From Lutraria lutraria (taxonomy: Eukaryota > Mollusca > Bivalvia > Venerida > Mactridae), in contig OZ026841.1 in assembly GCA_964023205.1 (NCBI GenBank), forward strand, positions 27,111,561-27,175,560: a DNA stretch of 64,000 nucleotides. Reading direction: 5' to 3'. The notes beneath the pieces are model-generated. The model worked only from the letters and a program-made list of their open reading frames with translations. It was not told the origin of the DNA and ran no database searches. This document shows positions 1 to 12,477 of this stretch, one piece after another (within the stretch, counting starts at the first letter, position 1; each line of letters starts with the position of its first letter). A program made the position numbers and the translations under genes.

Positions 1-2
1 TA

Positions 3-488
3 ATTTCTGCAAAAAATCGAATAAAAAATGCACGACCCTTAAATCTCTTTATAAATAATATAAATATTGAGAACGTGCGCGTTCAGAAAATCTTAGGAGT
101 CTATATTGATAATGCTTTAACATGGGATATGCAAATCACATTTGTTTGCAAGCAAATTAAAATGAAAATAGCTCTGATGAAACAAATTAGCTCATTTTTG
201 AATGATGACATGAAGAAAAAGTTCTATAACGTTTATTTAGTTCCATGTTTTGATTACTGTTGTACTGTGTGGGGAAAGGGTGTTCATTATATAGGTAGTA
301 TAAATAAGATTTCAAAACTTCAAAAGCGGGCCGCACGCATCATCTTACAAAGGCCATATAACACCAACTCCTTAGAATTATTCAAAGAATTGCAATGGGT
401 GACATTTGAAAATAGAGTCACATATTACGCTGCAATGATGGTGTTTAAAAGTAAAAATAAATTGTTTCCAGACCTTTTCGAGCAATGA
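3..488 (+). pseudogene. LINE reverse transcriptase, C-terminal fragment (first frame)
   Basis: The frame is open from the window edge, so the true start is upstream. It carries the post-catalytic part of a LINE RT: LGVYIDNALTW (the usual LGV-x-D-x-L-x-W motif), LVPCFDYCCTVWG, LQKRAARIIL and a C-terminal FKELQWVTFENRV block. The catalytic YADD region would lie upstream, outside the window. The frame ends in TGA at 486-488, while the expected C-terminal sequence continues one base out of phase, so this copy is frameshifted and presumably inactive. It is a different LINE copy from the one at 49.9 kb. Confidence 0.85.
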
Positions 489-489
489 A

Positions 490-684
490 CACTATGACCT
501 TAGATCTACGGCACGTAATGATCTAGTATTGCCAGGAAACAGAACTAAATACATTAAAGATTCTTTTTCATATCATGCTAGCCTCGTTTGGAATACACTG
601 CCATTTAATCTAAGACAACTCAATTCATTATATTCTTTTAAGTACAACTTACGTAAGTTTATTCTTAACATGCAATTTCCATAA
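490..684 (+). pseudogene. LINE reverse transcriptase, C-terminal tail (second frame)
   Basis: This continues the preceding fragment after a +1 shift. It reads HYDLRSTARNDLVLP, then SYHASLVWNTLPFNLR and a terminal SLYSFKYNLRKF block, ending in TAA at 682-684. The W-N-x-LP and SF-K-x-LR pattern is the normal extreme C-terminus of CR1/L2-type ORF2 proteins. It shows that the stop at 486 comes from a single-base indel and is not the native end. Confidence 0.8.
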
Positions 685-1264
685 CCTAATTATTCATGTC
701 TATGTCTGGGTATAAAGACTTATTTTTTCAGTCTTTTAATGTTTTTAGATTGTTTGCTCAAAAGTGTTACATATTCTAAAAAAAAAAAAACATTTTATGT
801 AATTATTGATACATGTTCTCAATCAAGGAGTGTTTGTCGGGTATGTCTGAAATTTCTTTAGCAAATAATTTGTGTCAATGCTATCATCATCATTATGTTG
901 TGTGTAAGTTGCTTAGTTATAATTGTGAATGCATGGAGTAATTTGTTTATTTCCTTTGGTCTTTCGTACGCTCGTTCGATCGTTCGTCCGTCCGCCATTC
1001 ATTCACACATCAGTTAATTTCATTAACTTATATCCTTTCATTTATTTATGTATTTATTGTTACTCATTCATTCATTTTAATATGTATTAGTTAATATGTT
1101 ATTTTGCTTGTTTCCAGAAGGCCGCATTGAAAATAAGTCAAATGTTTTGTATATTTTACTTAATGTGTACACCTTCTATAAATAAAGATATTATTATTAT
1201 TATACATACATTTGTAGATATAGTTCTATTGCCAATGTGTTCTGTTTTTCTTTTCATATTATTT

Positions 1265-1595
1265 AATGTAAGATATTGAAATGATATAGAAAAAAAAAAT
1301 CCGGGTCCCAGCAATTGACCAAACATGTAATTTTCTGTGTGATACGATTCTTTAAATCATGTTTGTGCGTTGACAAAATATCGCACATACCTACATGTAT
1401 ATAGTATGTTAACTTTCGTCCCTTTTTGAGTTACACAAATTACTACCATTTTTGAAAACATGGTATGTTTGACATCATAGAAATCAGTTTGAATATAACA
1501 CATCGATACTCTAACAGAGAAGTATTTGTGTAAATGCGAACCATTTTCTATCAACAGATTTCGTGAACTCATATAAAAACGTGCTTCACGAATCC
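1265..1595 (-). repeat. Inverted repeat pair, left arm
   Basis: Read on the minus strand, this segment matches 7446-7765 on the plus strand. Shared blocks include GGATTCGTGAAGCACG, CAAAAAGGGA (imperfect here), TATGTGCGATATTTTGTCAA and TCATTTCAATATC. The GGATTCGTGAAGC ends face inward. A 71-codon open frame falls in this arm, but the other copy has a stop in the same frame, so coding is not supported. Most likely this is one copy of a dispersed repeat, or an arm of a large inverted-repeat element. Confidence 0.75.
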
Positions 1596-4500
1596 CTTTG
1601 TATTCATTATAGCAAATTATATTATAACCATATTACTCTAAGTATCGCACATTCTTTTGTTATGTATTCAATACATCATTCAATTATCTACACATATCAA
1701 ACATGAACCGTATAAAACGATGTCCAAATGAAGGGAAGTAAATCGAATACTTGTCAAAAAATACTGGACTAGATTGTCGCCCTTTATAGATTTACAGATG
1801 ACAACCATTAGACTATTTTTCGCTATAAGAAAAAAAAACGAAAAAAAAACAACAATTTTCTGGTTCTTTATACATGTACAATTAAGTTTCCGTTGTCACG
1901 AACAACGATTTGGCGTCTTAGATAAAAGATAGTTCGGTATAGATGTATTCATCAAAATCTGGTTATATTGAGTTGGATGGTATCCAATGATATCCCCTGT
2001 TTTGAGCAAACTCCCTTTAACAATAGAATGATCATTTCCCTCTGTGCATTTTAACTATTAGTTTAAACTCTCTAGAGTAATAACCTCTCAACAACAACAT
2101 AATTTTGCTACTCCCAATAGGTGTTGCTTTGGAGAGTTTGCACTGTATACACTGAATTAAGGGGGACCAGAAACCATGAATGTATACACCAGTCTACCAT
2201 ATTTTTATCTTAAACATTGAATGTTTATTTGTTTGGTCAATCGAGATGATGCAAAGAAGTACAATAACACATATTATTACACCGCACTCCCGTTTCCAAT
2301 GTAAAGTAAATGGATAGTATTAGTTTTTAATATATATGTTCTACAGCAAAATGGGACTTTAAAACAATCTGTAACACTGTATTAGGACTGTAACACTACA
2401 TTCGTAGGACAGGTTGATAGACAATTGCATTGGTACAAATATTCTACATTATGGGGAGAGTGTGACTCATGCAAGCACACAAGCTGGTAACACAGATTCT
2501 TAAGTCAAAGTTGCACTAACATGTAAAGAGTAAAACTAGATCTAACACACCTTGTACACCACACATTCTGTGTCCTGTATCTTAGCAATTTATTGGCGTG
2601 TTTTTAATGATATTAGACAAAAATGAACATCATGATGACGTGGTGTTTTTTTGTGAAAGCAGATGCATACATAACAAACTTTAAGGTTAATGATCAAGAA
2701 ATGGCAAAGTTTATGAATTAACAATAATACTATATAGTATAAATGGTAGATATACTATGTTTTGCATTGTAATGGTTTCTACAGCCCATTATAAATCATG
2801 TATAGAACAATTTGGCCATACACTAAATATGGAAAATTTACCAAATGTTGCTGGAAAACCGTAATTGTAAAACTTAATATATTATACTGCAGTCACTGAA
2901 AAAATGAATTAGTTAACAACTTCTGCTTACCCGCAACATGAATTAAATTATCACATAGTACCACACATAACAAATAGATTCTAACTTAACTCAGTGATCA
3001 TCTCCATATTAAGACAACATGTAGGTGGTACTGCGACATTGAGGTGACTAGCGAAGAAAATCGCCGCTACAGGTGATCGATTGCTGATTACGAACGCGGG
3101 GGAACGCCATAATTCGGACAAATCACCAGAATCGTACTGACCAATCGCACGTTAATCGTTCCTGGCAGCGTAACATGACGTTACGTCGAAAAGGCATATC
3201 TTACGCTGTCTATAACGTACAGTGTATTGTTTGTAGACAACGCTTACAGATCACTATATGAGCTATATTTGTTGTTTACAATGTACATGTATAGAGCTTA
3301 CGTAAGCTGTCTACGCTAGATATGTATGCACGTATACTTTTGAGATGGTCTTCCGTATATAGTTCAAATGAGTGGTCAGTATTGCAGATAATATCGTAAT
3401 TATACTTGATTGTAATCATCACCACCACAGTCTTTGTTGTTGTATCATCATCATCATCATCAGCAGCAGCAGCCACAGCAGTGCTGGTGGTAATGATGAA
3501 TAAGGGTGATTGCTAAACAGAGGTGCCATCTAGGACATGTTTGACTGTTGTGTATTTGTATAATTACAGCAATATTAAGTTTAAACCAACGCGTACAAAA
3601 CATTACGTTTTTACCTTAATAGATGCAATTATGATACTGTTCAAGCTCTTTATATAATTTTATGACATGATTGTACTTTTGTGTGTATATGGTGAACACT
3701 TAAATACACTTATAATACATAACAAAACTGGAATATACTATTTCATAATTAAACATATTCGTATAACAAACATGACAAAGAGCGGTTAACGCGGAAATTG
3801 TGCCGTTACAACGTCATCAAAAATACCATGTATTGTATGTATAGGGGACATTTATACGGTCTGGATAAAGTAAGAAATCCCTGTCAACATATGATAAAAA
3901 TCTGAACTAGGGACTACAAATACTTTTTACTTTTTCATCACATATTTTAAAAATTTACTGGTAATGCTATCCCATCAACATTTAGGATCATTTCATAAAC
4001 AAAAAACTGATTATGAAGAAAATAGCATTTCTTTTCAAGGATGGGGGACATTAAAAAAAACTTGAAATTAACAGAAAGCATGAAGTTTCATTTATTTATT
4101 TGTTACTATTGGTTTTGTTAGAAATTTTACACATGGAATGCATATCCTTTATATCAATTTTGAAACATATGTATATAACATTTACACCTAAACCGATAAC
4201 TGAGCTGTACAAACTTATAAAATAAAAAGAGCGGACATTGTCAAGCTTTTTCATAAAACTGCTGTTTTTAATGTATACAATGTAACGACTCAAGTCAAAC
4301 TTTAAACTTGTTAACTCTGATATGTTCCGTTGTACATTATATGTCAGATTTAAAAAATAATTCCCACAATACTTATCTAATACGCATTTTATCTGAGCCG
4401 TGTTCTTAGAATTTACAATAAAATGACGTTCCGGACATCGTTAAAGAAATTATTGTACATGGTGAAAAATATAGTTGGAGTTACCTTATTCATTGCAAAT

Positions 4501-6097
4501 TCAAAATACTTGTTAACAAATAAACAACCAACATTAATGCTAAAATTTCTTACTTTCAATTGACATCTTCCCTTTTATAACCACTTACATGTGTGAACAC
4601 CCGTATCTCGCAAGGTACGTCGGGACAATTTAGCGGAGTTCCCTTTTTGAGAATTTCACCCGGTTTCAATTTTACTAAAAATATTTAAACTTTACAGCTG
4701 AAAACGGAAATGTCATCACGGTCATATCACTAAAGAAACCGAAGTTTACCTTTTGCCGTCATGAAAATACGGGCGATATTTCGTTCCAAATAGAAGTCAA
4801 ATGTTACGCGGGACGGCGAAATAAATGACGTTTGACAATATTTTAGTGTGATTCGAAATAAATGCGCATACTCTGTCATGTTATATTAGTGATCAAAAGA
4901 AATGAAAATGTAAGAGAATTAATTTGGTGTACTTTTTAATAAGTTATTTAATATTTTTCCGAAGTTATGTAGCTTTAAAGATAGGCCGATGTGAAATTTT
5001 TTCTACCCAGCGTCATTAACGTGTACTGTACTCTGCACTACAATGTCAATATAATTACAAAAGTATTCCTCACTGTTCACTTTAAACATTCTGATGTTTT
5101 GTATGTGCTAAGGTGTCCAGTCAAGGAAGGTATTGTGTGCACCCATTACGTTAGGAAATAGCGACTATTTTGGAAGAGCACACTATAATTGATCATAAAT
5201 CATGGGAATGCAGAATTGTAGCTGTCTTGAAATATGTTTTAAATATGCATGTTTGATGTTGGGTTTGATTGATTACATTAAAGGTAACAAGCAATATACT
5301 AGACTAAGTATATTATTTTTTCAATAAGTTCATTGAAAAACCAATCATATCTAATTAAATCTTCTCATTCCACACCATGTTTGAAGAGGGAAATGTAGAA
5401 TTTGATTCTATTTCATATAAATGTATTAATTCTGTAAAGAATAGTATTAATTCTAGATTTAATCATTTTTACTCTTATTTTAGTCATGACAGGTCAAAAT
5501 CGTTCAAAATCTCCAAGTTCTGATTTGACCAGGTTGTTCCACGAAGAAACCTTCTCTAGCTGATAATAACACCAGTTATACATGCCAACATTTAAAGCTA
5601 GACAATAATAATTGCACCATTTCCATGTGCGCATGCGCTTTGTTCCAGAACATTTGTTTAAAAATCGTTTAATTACGATTGTTTCCTAAAATTTGAAAAC
5701 CAATAGCCACGATTAGGTGTATATACAGTGATTGTGTCATTTTTGTACTGTATGTCAATGTTTCATTAATATCACGTACAATCCTACATGAGGTAAGACA
5801 ATATCCTGGTTTAGACCCCGGGGTACGAAAACTCCCATTTCGTGTGATCGAGATCTTACCAAAAAGTCTGTTATAAATGTTTGATCTAGAAGCGTGATTT
5901 ACTATATTTCTACATTCACCATATCAGAACGGAGAGAATAAATAGCGTTTCTTGCGTTCCCTTGTCGCATCCATTGTTTATAAAAATTATTTATAAGTAT
6001 TTATAACCAGGTTGCGTATGATGTCGCAAAACTCATTACACAGTATTAACAACATTATAAGACGACAACAGCGATAAAATTAGAAACATTTTATAGA
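1596..6097. other. Non-coding AT-rich stretch
   Basis: No gene is supported here. It holds a short ATC/AGC microsatellite (3444-3473), a slightly GC-richer patch near 3040-3260 containing TGACGTTACGTC, and scattered A/T runs. Short open frames (for example 3276-3476 and 4096-4293, minus strand) show no recognisable domain. Confidence 0.6.
3444..3473. repeat. ATC/AGC trinucleotide microsatellite
   Basis: Six ATC units pass directly into AGC units. On the minus strand this fakes an acidic, Ala-rich peptide start, which is an artefact of the repeat. Confidence 0.9.
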
Positions 6098-6308
6098 TTC
6101 GTGGCTCGAAGTGCATTGTTCACTGATGGAGGGTCGTGAATTCGAGCCCTGCTACCGACCATATCTCTTTATGTGAGAAAGCAGGTGGTTTCATAAGGAG
6201 GATGGGAGTCTAGTACTGCTTCTTCCCAGGAACGATGGTTAGGTGAACTGCCCGTCTCATATGACTCTGACTGTTGAAAAGGGGCGTAAAACTCAAACAA
6301 ACATAACA
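6098..6308 (+). mobile_element. tRNA-derived SINE, 5' part degraded
   Basis: The box B-like AATTCGAGCCC is followed by CTACCGACCATATCTC and a body ending in TGACTCTGACTGTTGAAAAG, GGGGCGTAAAACTC and a short CAAACAAACA tail. The body and tail match the minus-strand SINE at 10395-10738 and the split SINE at 26952-27415. The tRNA-like head is badly diverged. SINEs of this type are transcribed by RNA polymerase III and mobilised by a partner LINE. Confidence 0.8.
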
Positions 6309-7445
6309 GTTGTTATTGCCTTTATAGTATTGTATCATCATAACATCCCAAATACCAACATCATTGTGTTCTTTTGACCATGTCTTATAACATCATAGTT
6401 TGTATATATATTTGTTATTAAATACCACATTATACCCAATGAATGCACTTGTGGCGCGAACTATTTTCTATTTTAAGATGCCAAACTGTTGTTCGGGGCA
6501 TTACATGGACATAACCTAAACACACTGTAAACTTTTTTTGGTGATATTCTTTATTCAAAAGACAATATATATTTTTTGACGTGCCACAATGCATATGTTA
6601 AATAGTTACATAAACTTTCTTCAGTTATTATAAGTGTATTCTACCAGAATTTTATATAATTTCTTCCGTTAACAACAGATAAAGTATTTGCATGGTACGT
6701 AGGTCAGAATAGTTTCCAGTGTTGAATATATTAATTTTTTCATTGTTGACTACTAAGAAGTATTATCAAAATTATTAAATTCTGAAATATATGCAAAAAT
6801 ATGAAGTAATATATGTTGTTGTAGGTTTGATTGAGTGGGGCAATTAACATCTAGCATAACAACAATTAACAAAGTTTACAAAATAAGGTGATGAGCGTAG
6901 TCATGTATATTTTGTTCTGTTTTAGGAAAGCACTAAGATCTTAGGTAGTGCATAAGGGTTTGAAAGCTAGCGAAACAAAACAAATATATAAAATAAACAA
7001 CAATAATTGACAAGGTTATGAGTCAAGTCGGTGTGTAGCCAAGAAGACAGAAAAGGAGTGCCAGATTTTAAAGAAAATATCAGGTCTATTAGCTTTATGA
7101 AAGGCAAAATATTTTTCACTTAAGATAACACAATAAAAACTTAATTGTATAGGTATAAAGACGCAGAAAAAATGCTATACTATATTAATGTTTTCCTTGT
7201 AAAGCGAAAAAAAATCGTCTGAACCATGTTCGCCTTAATGATTATCATCTGTAAATCTGTGCAGGGCAACAGCCCAGTCAAGCACTTTTGCCAATTATTC
7301 GATTTGCTACCCTTGATTTGGACATCGTTTTATATGGTTCATGTTCGGAATGTGTGGATGACTGGATTATGTATTAAATACATAATAAAAGAAAGAATGT
7401 GCGATAAATACAGTCATAAAAGATGTTTACTTTAGTAAATATAAA
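6309..7445. other. Non-coding stretch
   Basis: No recognisable gene or repeat. The 69-codon open frame at 7226-7435 has no known domain and sits beside the inverted-repeat arm; I do not support it as coding. Confidence 0.6.
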
Positions 7446-7765
7446 GGATTCGTGAAGCACGTTTTTATCTAGAGTTCACGAAATGTGTTGATATTTATAC
7501 AATGTCGTCTCTGTTAAATATATTGGTGTGTTGTGTTCTAACTAATTTCTATGATGTCAAACATGCCATGTTTTCATAAATCGTAATAATGTGTGTAACT
7601 CAAAAAGGGAAGACAGTGAACACGCTAAATACATGTAGGTATGTGCGATATTTTGTCAACGCACAAAATTGTGTAAAAAGAATCGTATCACACTGAAAAT
7701 AACAATTTGGTCAGTACTGGAGCTCAGTTTTTTATTTATGTCATTTCAATATCAAAATGTAGAGA
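7446..7765 (+). repeat. Inverted repeat pair, right arm
   Basis: Plus-strand partner of 1265-1595, about 5.9 kb away and in the opposite orientation. It begins GGATTCGTGAAGCACG and runs through TATGTGCGATATTTTGTCAA to TCATTTCAATATC. Divergence is moderate with several indels, so the two copies are old or arose separately from a family. Confidence 0.75.
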
Positions 7766-8399
7766 AATGAAATCAGTTGCTACCAATTTTCCCAAAATAT
7801 TTTGAAGAGCCATATACAAACTTACCGTGGCCATATTCACCTTAATCTTCATATTACGAGATTGAGAAATATATGACTTTTGTTGAAAATAGCATGACTT
7901 TTAAAGGGGTAACCTATTTTGGTACTTAACCAAAAGCGATAGTTTAGATATTATGTCGATGATGCAGTCGGTGATTTATATGATGTTGGTGATATATGTA
8001 AATGGAATTATATTCTGTATGTGATATATAGCTGATAGTTATATTTATTTACATTAAATCGTACCTTGTTACCTTCTCCGGAATAAACCAATTTTACTAA
8101 CTCACAAGTTCACAACATTTGTTGACTGGTATTTAGACCGAAATACTATCAAATATGTGAACAAATGCCGTCTTGAGAAAAACATACTTTGACCTTTATT
8201 GATAGATGGACTTTATTCGGATGTAATTCAGGTCTAAATGATCAATAACTTTCTTAAAAAATGACATGCATGTATTCAAAGATGACCTTTTTTACTCAAC
8301 TGACTGAAAGTGAAATTTCATCAAATTCCACAGTAATTCTTTTCACGTCGAACCATCAGTCAGTATCATTAAGCAATTTTGTCTACACCATATAACTTC
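7766..8399. other. Non-coding stretch left of the minisatellite
   Basis: Nothing recognisable. No coding frame of note and no terminal repeats. Confidence 0.6.
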
Positions 8400-9705
8400 A
8401 CCAGTACAGTCAACATCAGATAATATCGTATACGGTCAACATCAGATAACATCGTATACAGACAACATCAGATAACATCGCATACAGTCAACCCGAGATA
8501 ACAACAACTACAGTCTACACCAGATAACATCAGCTACAGTCAACATCAGATAACACCAACTACAGTCAACATTAGATAACATCGTATACAGACAACAGCA
8601 GGTAACACCAACTACAGTCAACCCGAGATACCAACAACTACAGTCTAAACCAGGTAACATCAGCTACAGTCAACATCAGATAACATCGTATACAGTCAAC
8701 CCGAGATACCAACAACTACAGTCTAAACCAGGTAACATCAGCTACAGTCAACATCAGATAACAACAACTACAGTCTACATCAGATTATATCGTCTACAGT
8801 CAACATCAGTTAACAGCAACTACAGTCAACATCAGATAACATCACATACAGTCAACATCTGATAACATCACATACACCAAACACCAGATAACAACACATA
8901 CACCCAACATCAGATAACATCACATACAGTCAACATCAGATAACATCACATACAGTCAACATCAGATAACATCACATACACCAAACACCAGATAACAACA
9001 CATACACCCAACATCAGATAACATCACATACAGTCAACATCAGATAACATCGTATACAGTCAACATCAGATAACAGCAACTATAGTCAACATCAGATAAC
9101 AACACATATAATCAACATCAGATAACATCGTTTACAGTCAACATCAGATAACAACACATACAGTCAACATCAGATGACAACACATACAATCAACATCAGA
9201 TAACATCGAATACAGTCAACATCAGATGACATCAATTTCAGGCAATATTAGATAATATCAAATACAGTCAACATCAGTTAACATCACCTGCACAGTCAAC
9301 ATCAGATGATATCAACTTCAGTGTACATAAGATAACTTCAACATCAGATAATATTTTTCGTCAACTGTACAGACAACACCAGATGACGTCCACTACAGTC
9401 AACATCCGATAACATCAACATTCAGCATTTGATAACATCAACTACAGACTACATCAGATAACACTAACCGTACAGACAATATCAGCTAACACCAACATGA
9501 GTCAACATAAGATATCACCAACTATACAGACAACACCAGATAACATCATCGATACAGTAAACATATGATAAAAACACATACAATCAACATCAGATAACAT
9601 CGTATACAGTCAGCATCAGATATTGTCAACTACAGTAAACATTAGATAACAACAGATACAGTCAACATCACAACACCAACTCAGTCAACACCTAATAGCA
9701 TAAGC
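8400..9705. repeat. 26-bp minisatellite, about 50 copies
   Basis: The unit is close to TACAGTCAACATCAGATAAC followed by ATCGTA. Units vary mostly in the last few bases (ATCGTA, ATCACA, AACAAC) and degrade toward the right end after about 9230. The 26-bp period is not a multiple of three and the unit carries TAA, so it cannot encode a repeat protein. Confidence 0.95.
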
Positions 9706-10394
9706 AGACATACTGTATGATAACGTATCATGTTTCATGTGGTTCTTGTATTGATGATTTCAATACATAATGACGTTCCTGTGTACAGCGTCTTGACTTT
9801 GTCTTTCTTTGTTTTTGACTGGTTGACTACTAGTATCTGAAACTCAACAGAAAACCTCAACATTTTGTTATCTGGACATTTCAATAGTTGCGTACGTTTG
9901 TGTACGACAGTTCAGAGAAAGAATTAGAAAAAAAACATAACTTAAGGAACGTGGGAAAAGACAACACGACTGTATGTTTTGTGGTTCACATCAGTGTTAC
10001 GTTCTGACACGATAATTGCTCTCAGACAAAATATTTGATAGGGTAGACCAATCAGCGCATTCTGCATTCTTTAAAAAAATGAATAAATAAATAAAACAAA
10101 AATAAATGAATAAAAAATGAAATAAAAAATAAATGAATGAATAAAATGAAGAATGTCGTCTCTTAAATGACACTATGGTAGGGTACAAATAATTTACTTT
10201 AATTGAGATTCTCTGTCCATGCCGCGGGTCATCTTCAATAGAGGATCCAGAGGCGGAGTCAGCATTACAGACTAGGGGAGGAAACGTAATATTTAGGAAA
10301 GAAGACAGAGGGGCTGCAGGTGACCACCTCCACGTGAAGAAGTAATATAGTACATTCTGGTTAGTTTTGAGTCCAATTTCTACCTCATTTAGTT
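9706..10394. other. Non-coding stretch with A-rich simple sequence
   Basis: Contains an AAATAAATGAATAAAA-type low-complexity run at about 10070-10150. On the minus strand near 10225-10265 a short frame reads SIEDDPRHGQ, faintly like the SVEDDPRxGRP linker of mariner transposases, but the flanks do not support it. Confidence 0.5.
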
Positions 10395-10738
10395 TTGTTG
10401 TTGTTTGTTTGTTTGTTTGTTTGTTTTTATCGGGTTTACGCCCCTTTTTAACAGTCAAGAGTCATATAAGGCGGACAGTGCACCTAATCATCGCTCGTGG
10501 GAAGAACCAGTACTAGACTCCTATCCTCCGTAGCAACTGCCTACTTTCTCCAAACAATATGAGGTCAACTGATATAGATTCAAAAATGAAAAAACTTCAT
10601 TTTCTGTATCGGTCTTCTTACCATCATACTTCATGAGTCATGGTCGATAACGGGGCTCGAACCCACGACCCTCTATCTGTGAGAGGTTACAGTGATTTGA
10701 AATCAGCGACCTTAACAACTCGACCACGGAGACGGGTC
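10395..10738 (-). mobile_element. tRNA-derived SINE, near full length
   Basis: Read on the minus strand, the head is CCGTGGTCGAGTTGTTAAGG with GCTGATTTCAAATCACTG and a box B GGGTTCGAGCCCCGTTATCG, resembling a tRNA-Ser-type promoter. The body matches the SINE at 6098 and ends GGGGCGTAAACCCG before an (AAAC)n tail at about 10395-10425. About 95 extra bases sit between GACCATGACTCATG and GGAGAAAGTAGGC compared with the 6.1-kb copy. The head directly abuts the P450-like frame at 10739. Confidence 0.88.
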
Positions 10739-10952
10739 TAATTGATTGCTATTGTGCGAGAAAACGCGACCAAAAGGGAAAGATCAGGACGCTTCAGAAT
10801 TAGAAGAATTGAAAGCTTCTTCATTGTATGAAATTGCATTTCTATCTATGGTCGGGGAATTATTCGGCGCCGGGTTCACCCTCATACTTGAAACCGCCTC
10901 TGGGATCTGTCATCATTACGTCGGTGAAACCACTTGTGGACAACTGATTTAG
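10739..10952 (+). pseudogene. Possible cytochrome P450 I-helix exon remnant
   Basis: An open frame of about 69 codons (TTG at 10746, stop TAG at 10950-10952) contains FLSMVGELFGAGF, preceded by a charged linker (DQDASELEELKASS). In animal P450s the I-helix reads roughly (D/E)(L/I)FGAG-x-(D/E)TT, preceded by a similar charged linker, so the placement fits. The next residues are TLILETAS and the invariant acid-Thr pair is not in place, so this is either decayed or a chance match. No haem-binding FxxGxRxCxG exon is visible nearby. No start codon or clear splice acceptor is seen, and a SINE touches its 5' side. Confidence 0.35.
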
Positions 10953-11739
10953 AGATAGGAACTGCTTTCAGACCGAAAACAATATGTTAAGAGTCTGGGG
11001 ATTGGTTAACAGCTATCGTTTTATAAAAACGGTCGCATTATCTATAACTACCATGATTGGACTTCCCGGCGGCGAGGGTAAACAAACTCAGTTCGGTTAA
11101 GTTACCACTTTTCCACAGCTACCACTTTTCTTTTGCGAGTCTATTATAAAACTGGGGTGTTCCATTATTACTTCCGATTTTTTCATCAACAATATTGGCA
11201 AGAAAGGGTAAAACATGTTTACGCGGTCTTGATTTTTATTTATTACTGTGCCTAAATCAATCATGTTAGTCATTACTGAAGAAATTAGCGGAGGATTGTT
11301 CAAGTTAAATTAGATACACCCCAAACAATGTAATATGTACGTAGTAGACTCGTACAATCAAGATCGTGTATTACATTTTGCACAGCATGAAAAGGTGACT
11401 CGGTGAATAGATAACCAACGTACATTGACAGACAAGCAACATATAATGGCAGAGTAGCAAATATTATGAACATGTATATCGTTGTTGGCATTATGCAATG
11501 ACATATTCACGACGTTTTCTAGTAATGATAAATAGTTTTCGTATAATGTAAAATGAACAGGACATGTTTTTATTGCACATCAATTTAGTGTATATTCACA
11601 GCACATAAAGGTTTTCATAATATTTTAGGCACGAAACAGCATAATATAATGCCAAGTGAACCGCGTACGAAGGCAAACGCTTATCAAACATGAAGTATTA
11701 GTGAAACACGGATATCCCTAAAATCAACAGGATAGTTTG
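10953..11739. other. Non-coding stretch
   Basis: Nothing recognisable. Two short minus-strand frames (11097-11303, 11300-11491) show no domain. Confidence 0.55.
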
Positions 11740-11935
11740 ACCTTGACCTTTGACCCATACATCAAATTATTAATAGGGGTCAATTACATGTGATGGCCAA
11801 CATACCAACCAAATCAGAGGAGCTTATGCCAAATAGGTTTCTATTTATTGCCCGGAAAAGTTTACTTACGGACCGACCTATCGATATGTGCAAAACAATA
11901 TCACCTCTTTTCTTCGAAAGGGGGCATAATGACAA
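11740..11935 (+). repeat. Dispersed repeat with TGACCTTGACCTTTGACC core
   Basis: The segment starts TTTGACCTTGACCTTTGACC and ends around GAAAGGGGGCATAATGAC. I recognise this core as a highly abundant dispersed repeat in bivalve genomes. The core contains tandem TGACCT half-sites of the kind bound by nuclear receptors. Confidence 0.7.
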
Positions 11936-12089
11936 TTAATGGTCATTCATAGAAATGGTAAAGCAACTAAATACAATTAACAAGTATTTGTATATGAAAT
12001 AATAAATTGATGGTGTCATGTAATGATATATTCATAACGTATGATGACAAATAGTCATCCAATAATGAACAAGATGTGTTTTAAAAACA

Positions 12090-12310
12090 CAATGCCCCCT
12101 CTGGGTGACCTACGACCTGAAAATGCATATATCCCGTCGTGATTGTCATGAGGAACCAGATAAGGCGTTTGATGATTGTAAGTTGATGCCTTAGTTTAGT
12201 ACAGAAAAAATGATCGAATCATTAAACCTCGACAATAATGCACAGGGTAACTTGACAATAGTTCATTGAAAGTTTGAACGAAGTCCCTTGAGAAAAGATG
12301 CAAACAAAAG
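12090..12310 (+). repeat. Dispersed repeat, same family
   Basis: Contains CCCCCTCTGGGTGACC, ACGACCTGAAAATGCATA and GTTTGATGATTGTAAG. The order of blocks matches the copy at 12478-12660. It is diverged and lacks the perfect TGACCT pair. Confidence 0.6.
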
Positions 12311-12477
12311 TATTTTTCTAGTACAGTCGCACAAAATAAACAAAGGGCCATAATTCCGCATAATATTATATATGTGCTGGTGTTGTTGGTGACATTGAGC
12401 TTGTGAAAGTTTCGTCAAAATCCAAAGATAAATGTAGGAGGAATATCTTAGAAGAAATTTAAGAATTCTTTAAAGCA

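Larger units (their letters stand above)
1..1202 (+). mobile_element. 3' end of a CR1/L2-like non-LTR retrotransposon (LINE)
   Basis: The first 684 bases encode the C-terminal part of a LINE reverse transcriptase in two frames (separate entries). About 500 bases of 3' untranslated sequence follow, ending in AATAAA and a short ATT/TTA tail near 1183-1202. A microsatellite-like tail is usual for CR1/L2/RTE-type LINEs, which often copy themselves with short 3' repeats instead of poly(A). The 5' part lies outside the window. The clade is inferred from motif style only. Confidence 0.8.

Noticed and set aside
3276..3476. Minus-strand frame starting with Ala and Asp runs
   Set aside because: Its start is pure ATC/AGC microsatellite and the rest has no domain or splice context.
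8400..9705. CRISPR-like array of regularly spaced repeats
   Set aside because: There are no unique spacers; it is a head-to-tail 26-bp minisatellite in a eukaryotic context.
9997..10458. 153-codon minus-strand frame with NKQTNKQ repeat
   Set aside because: It starts in the SINE tail, whose (AAAC)n gives the Asn/Lys/Gln/Thr run, and continues through low-complexity A/T sequence; only a 10-residue faint mariner-like match.
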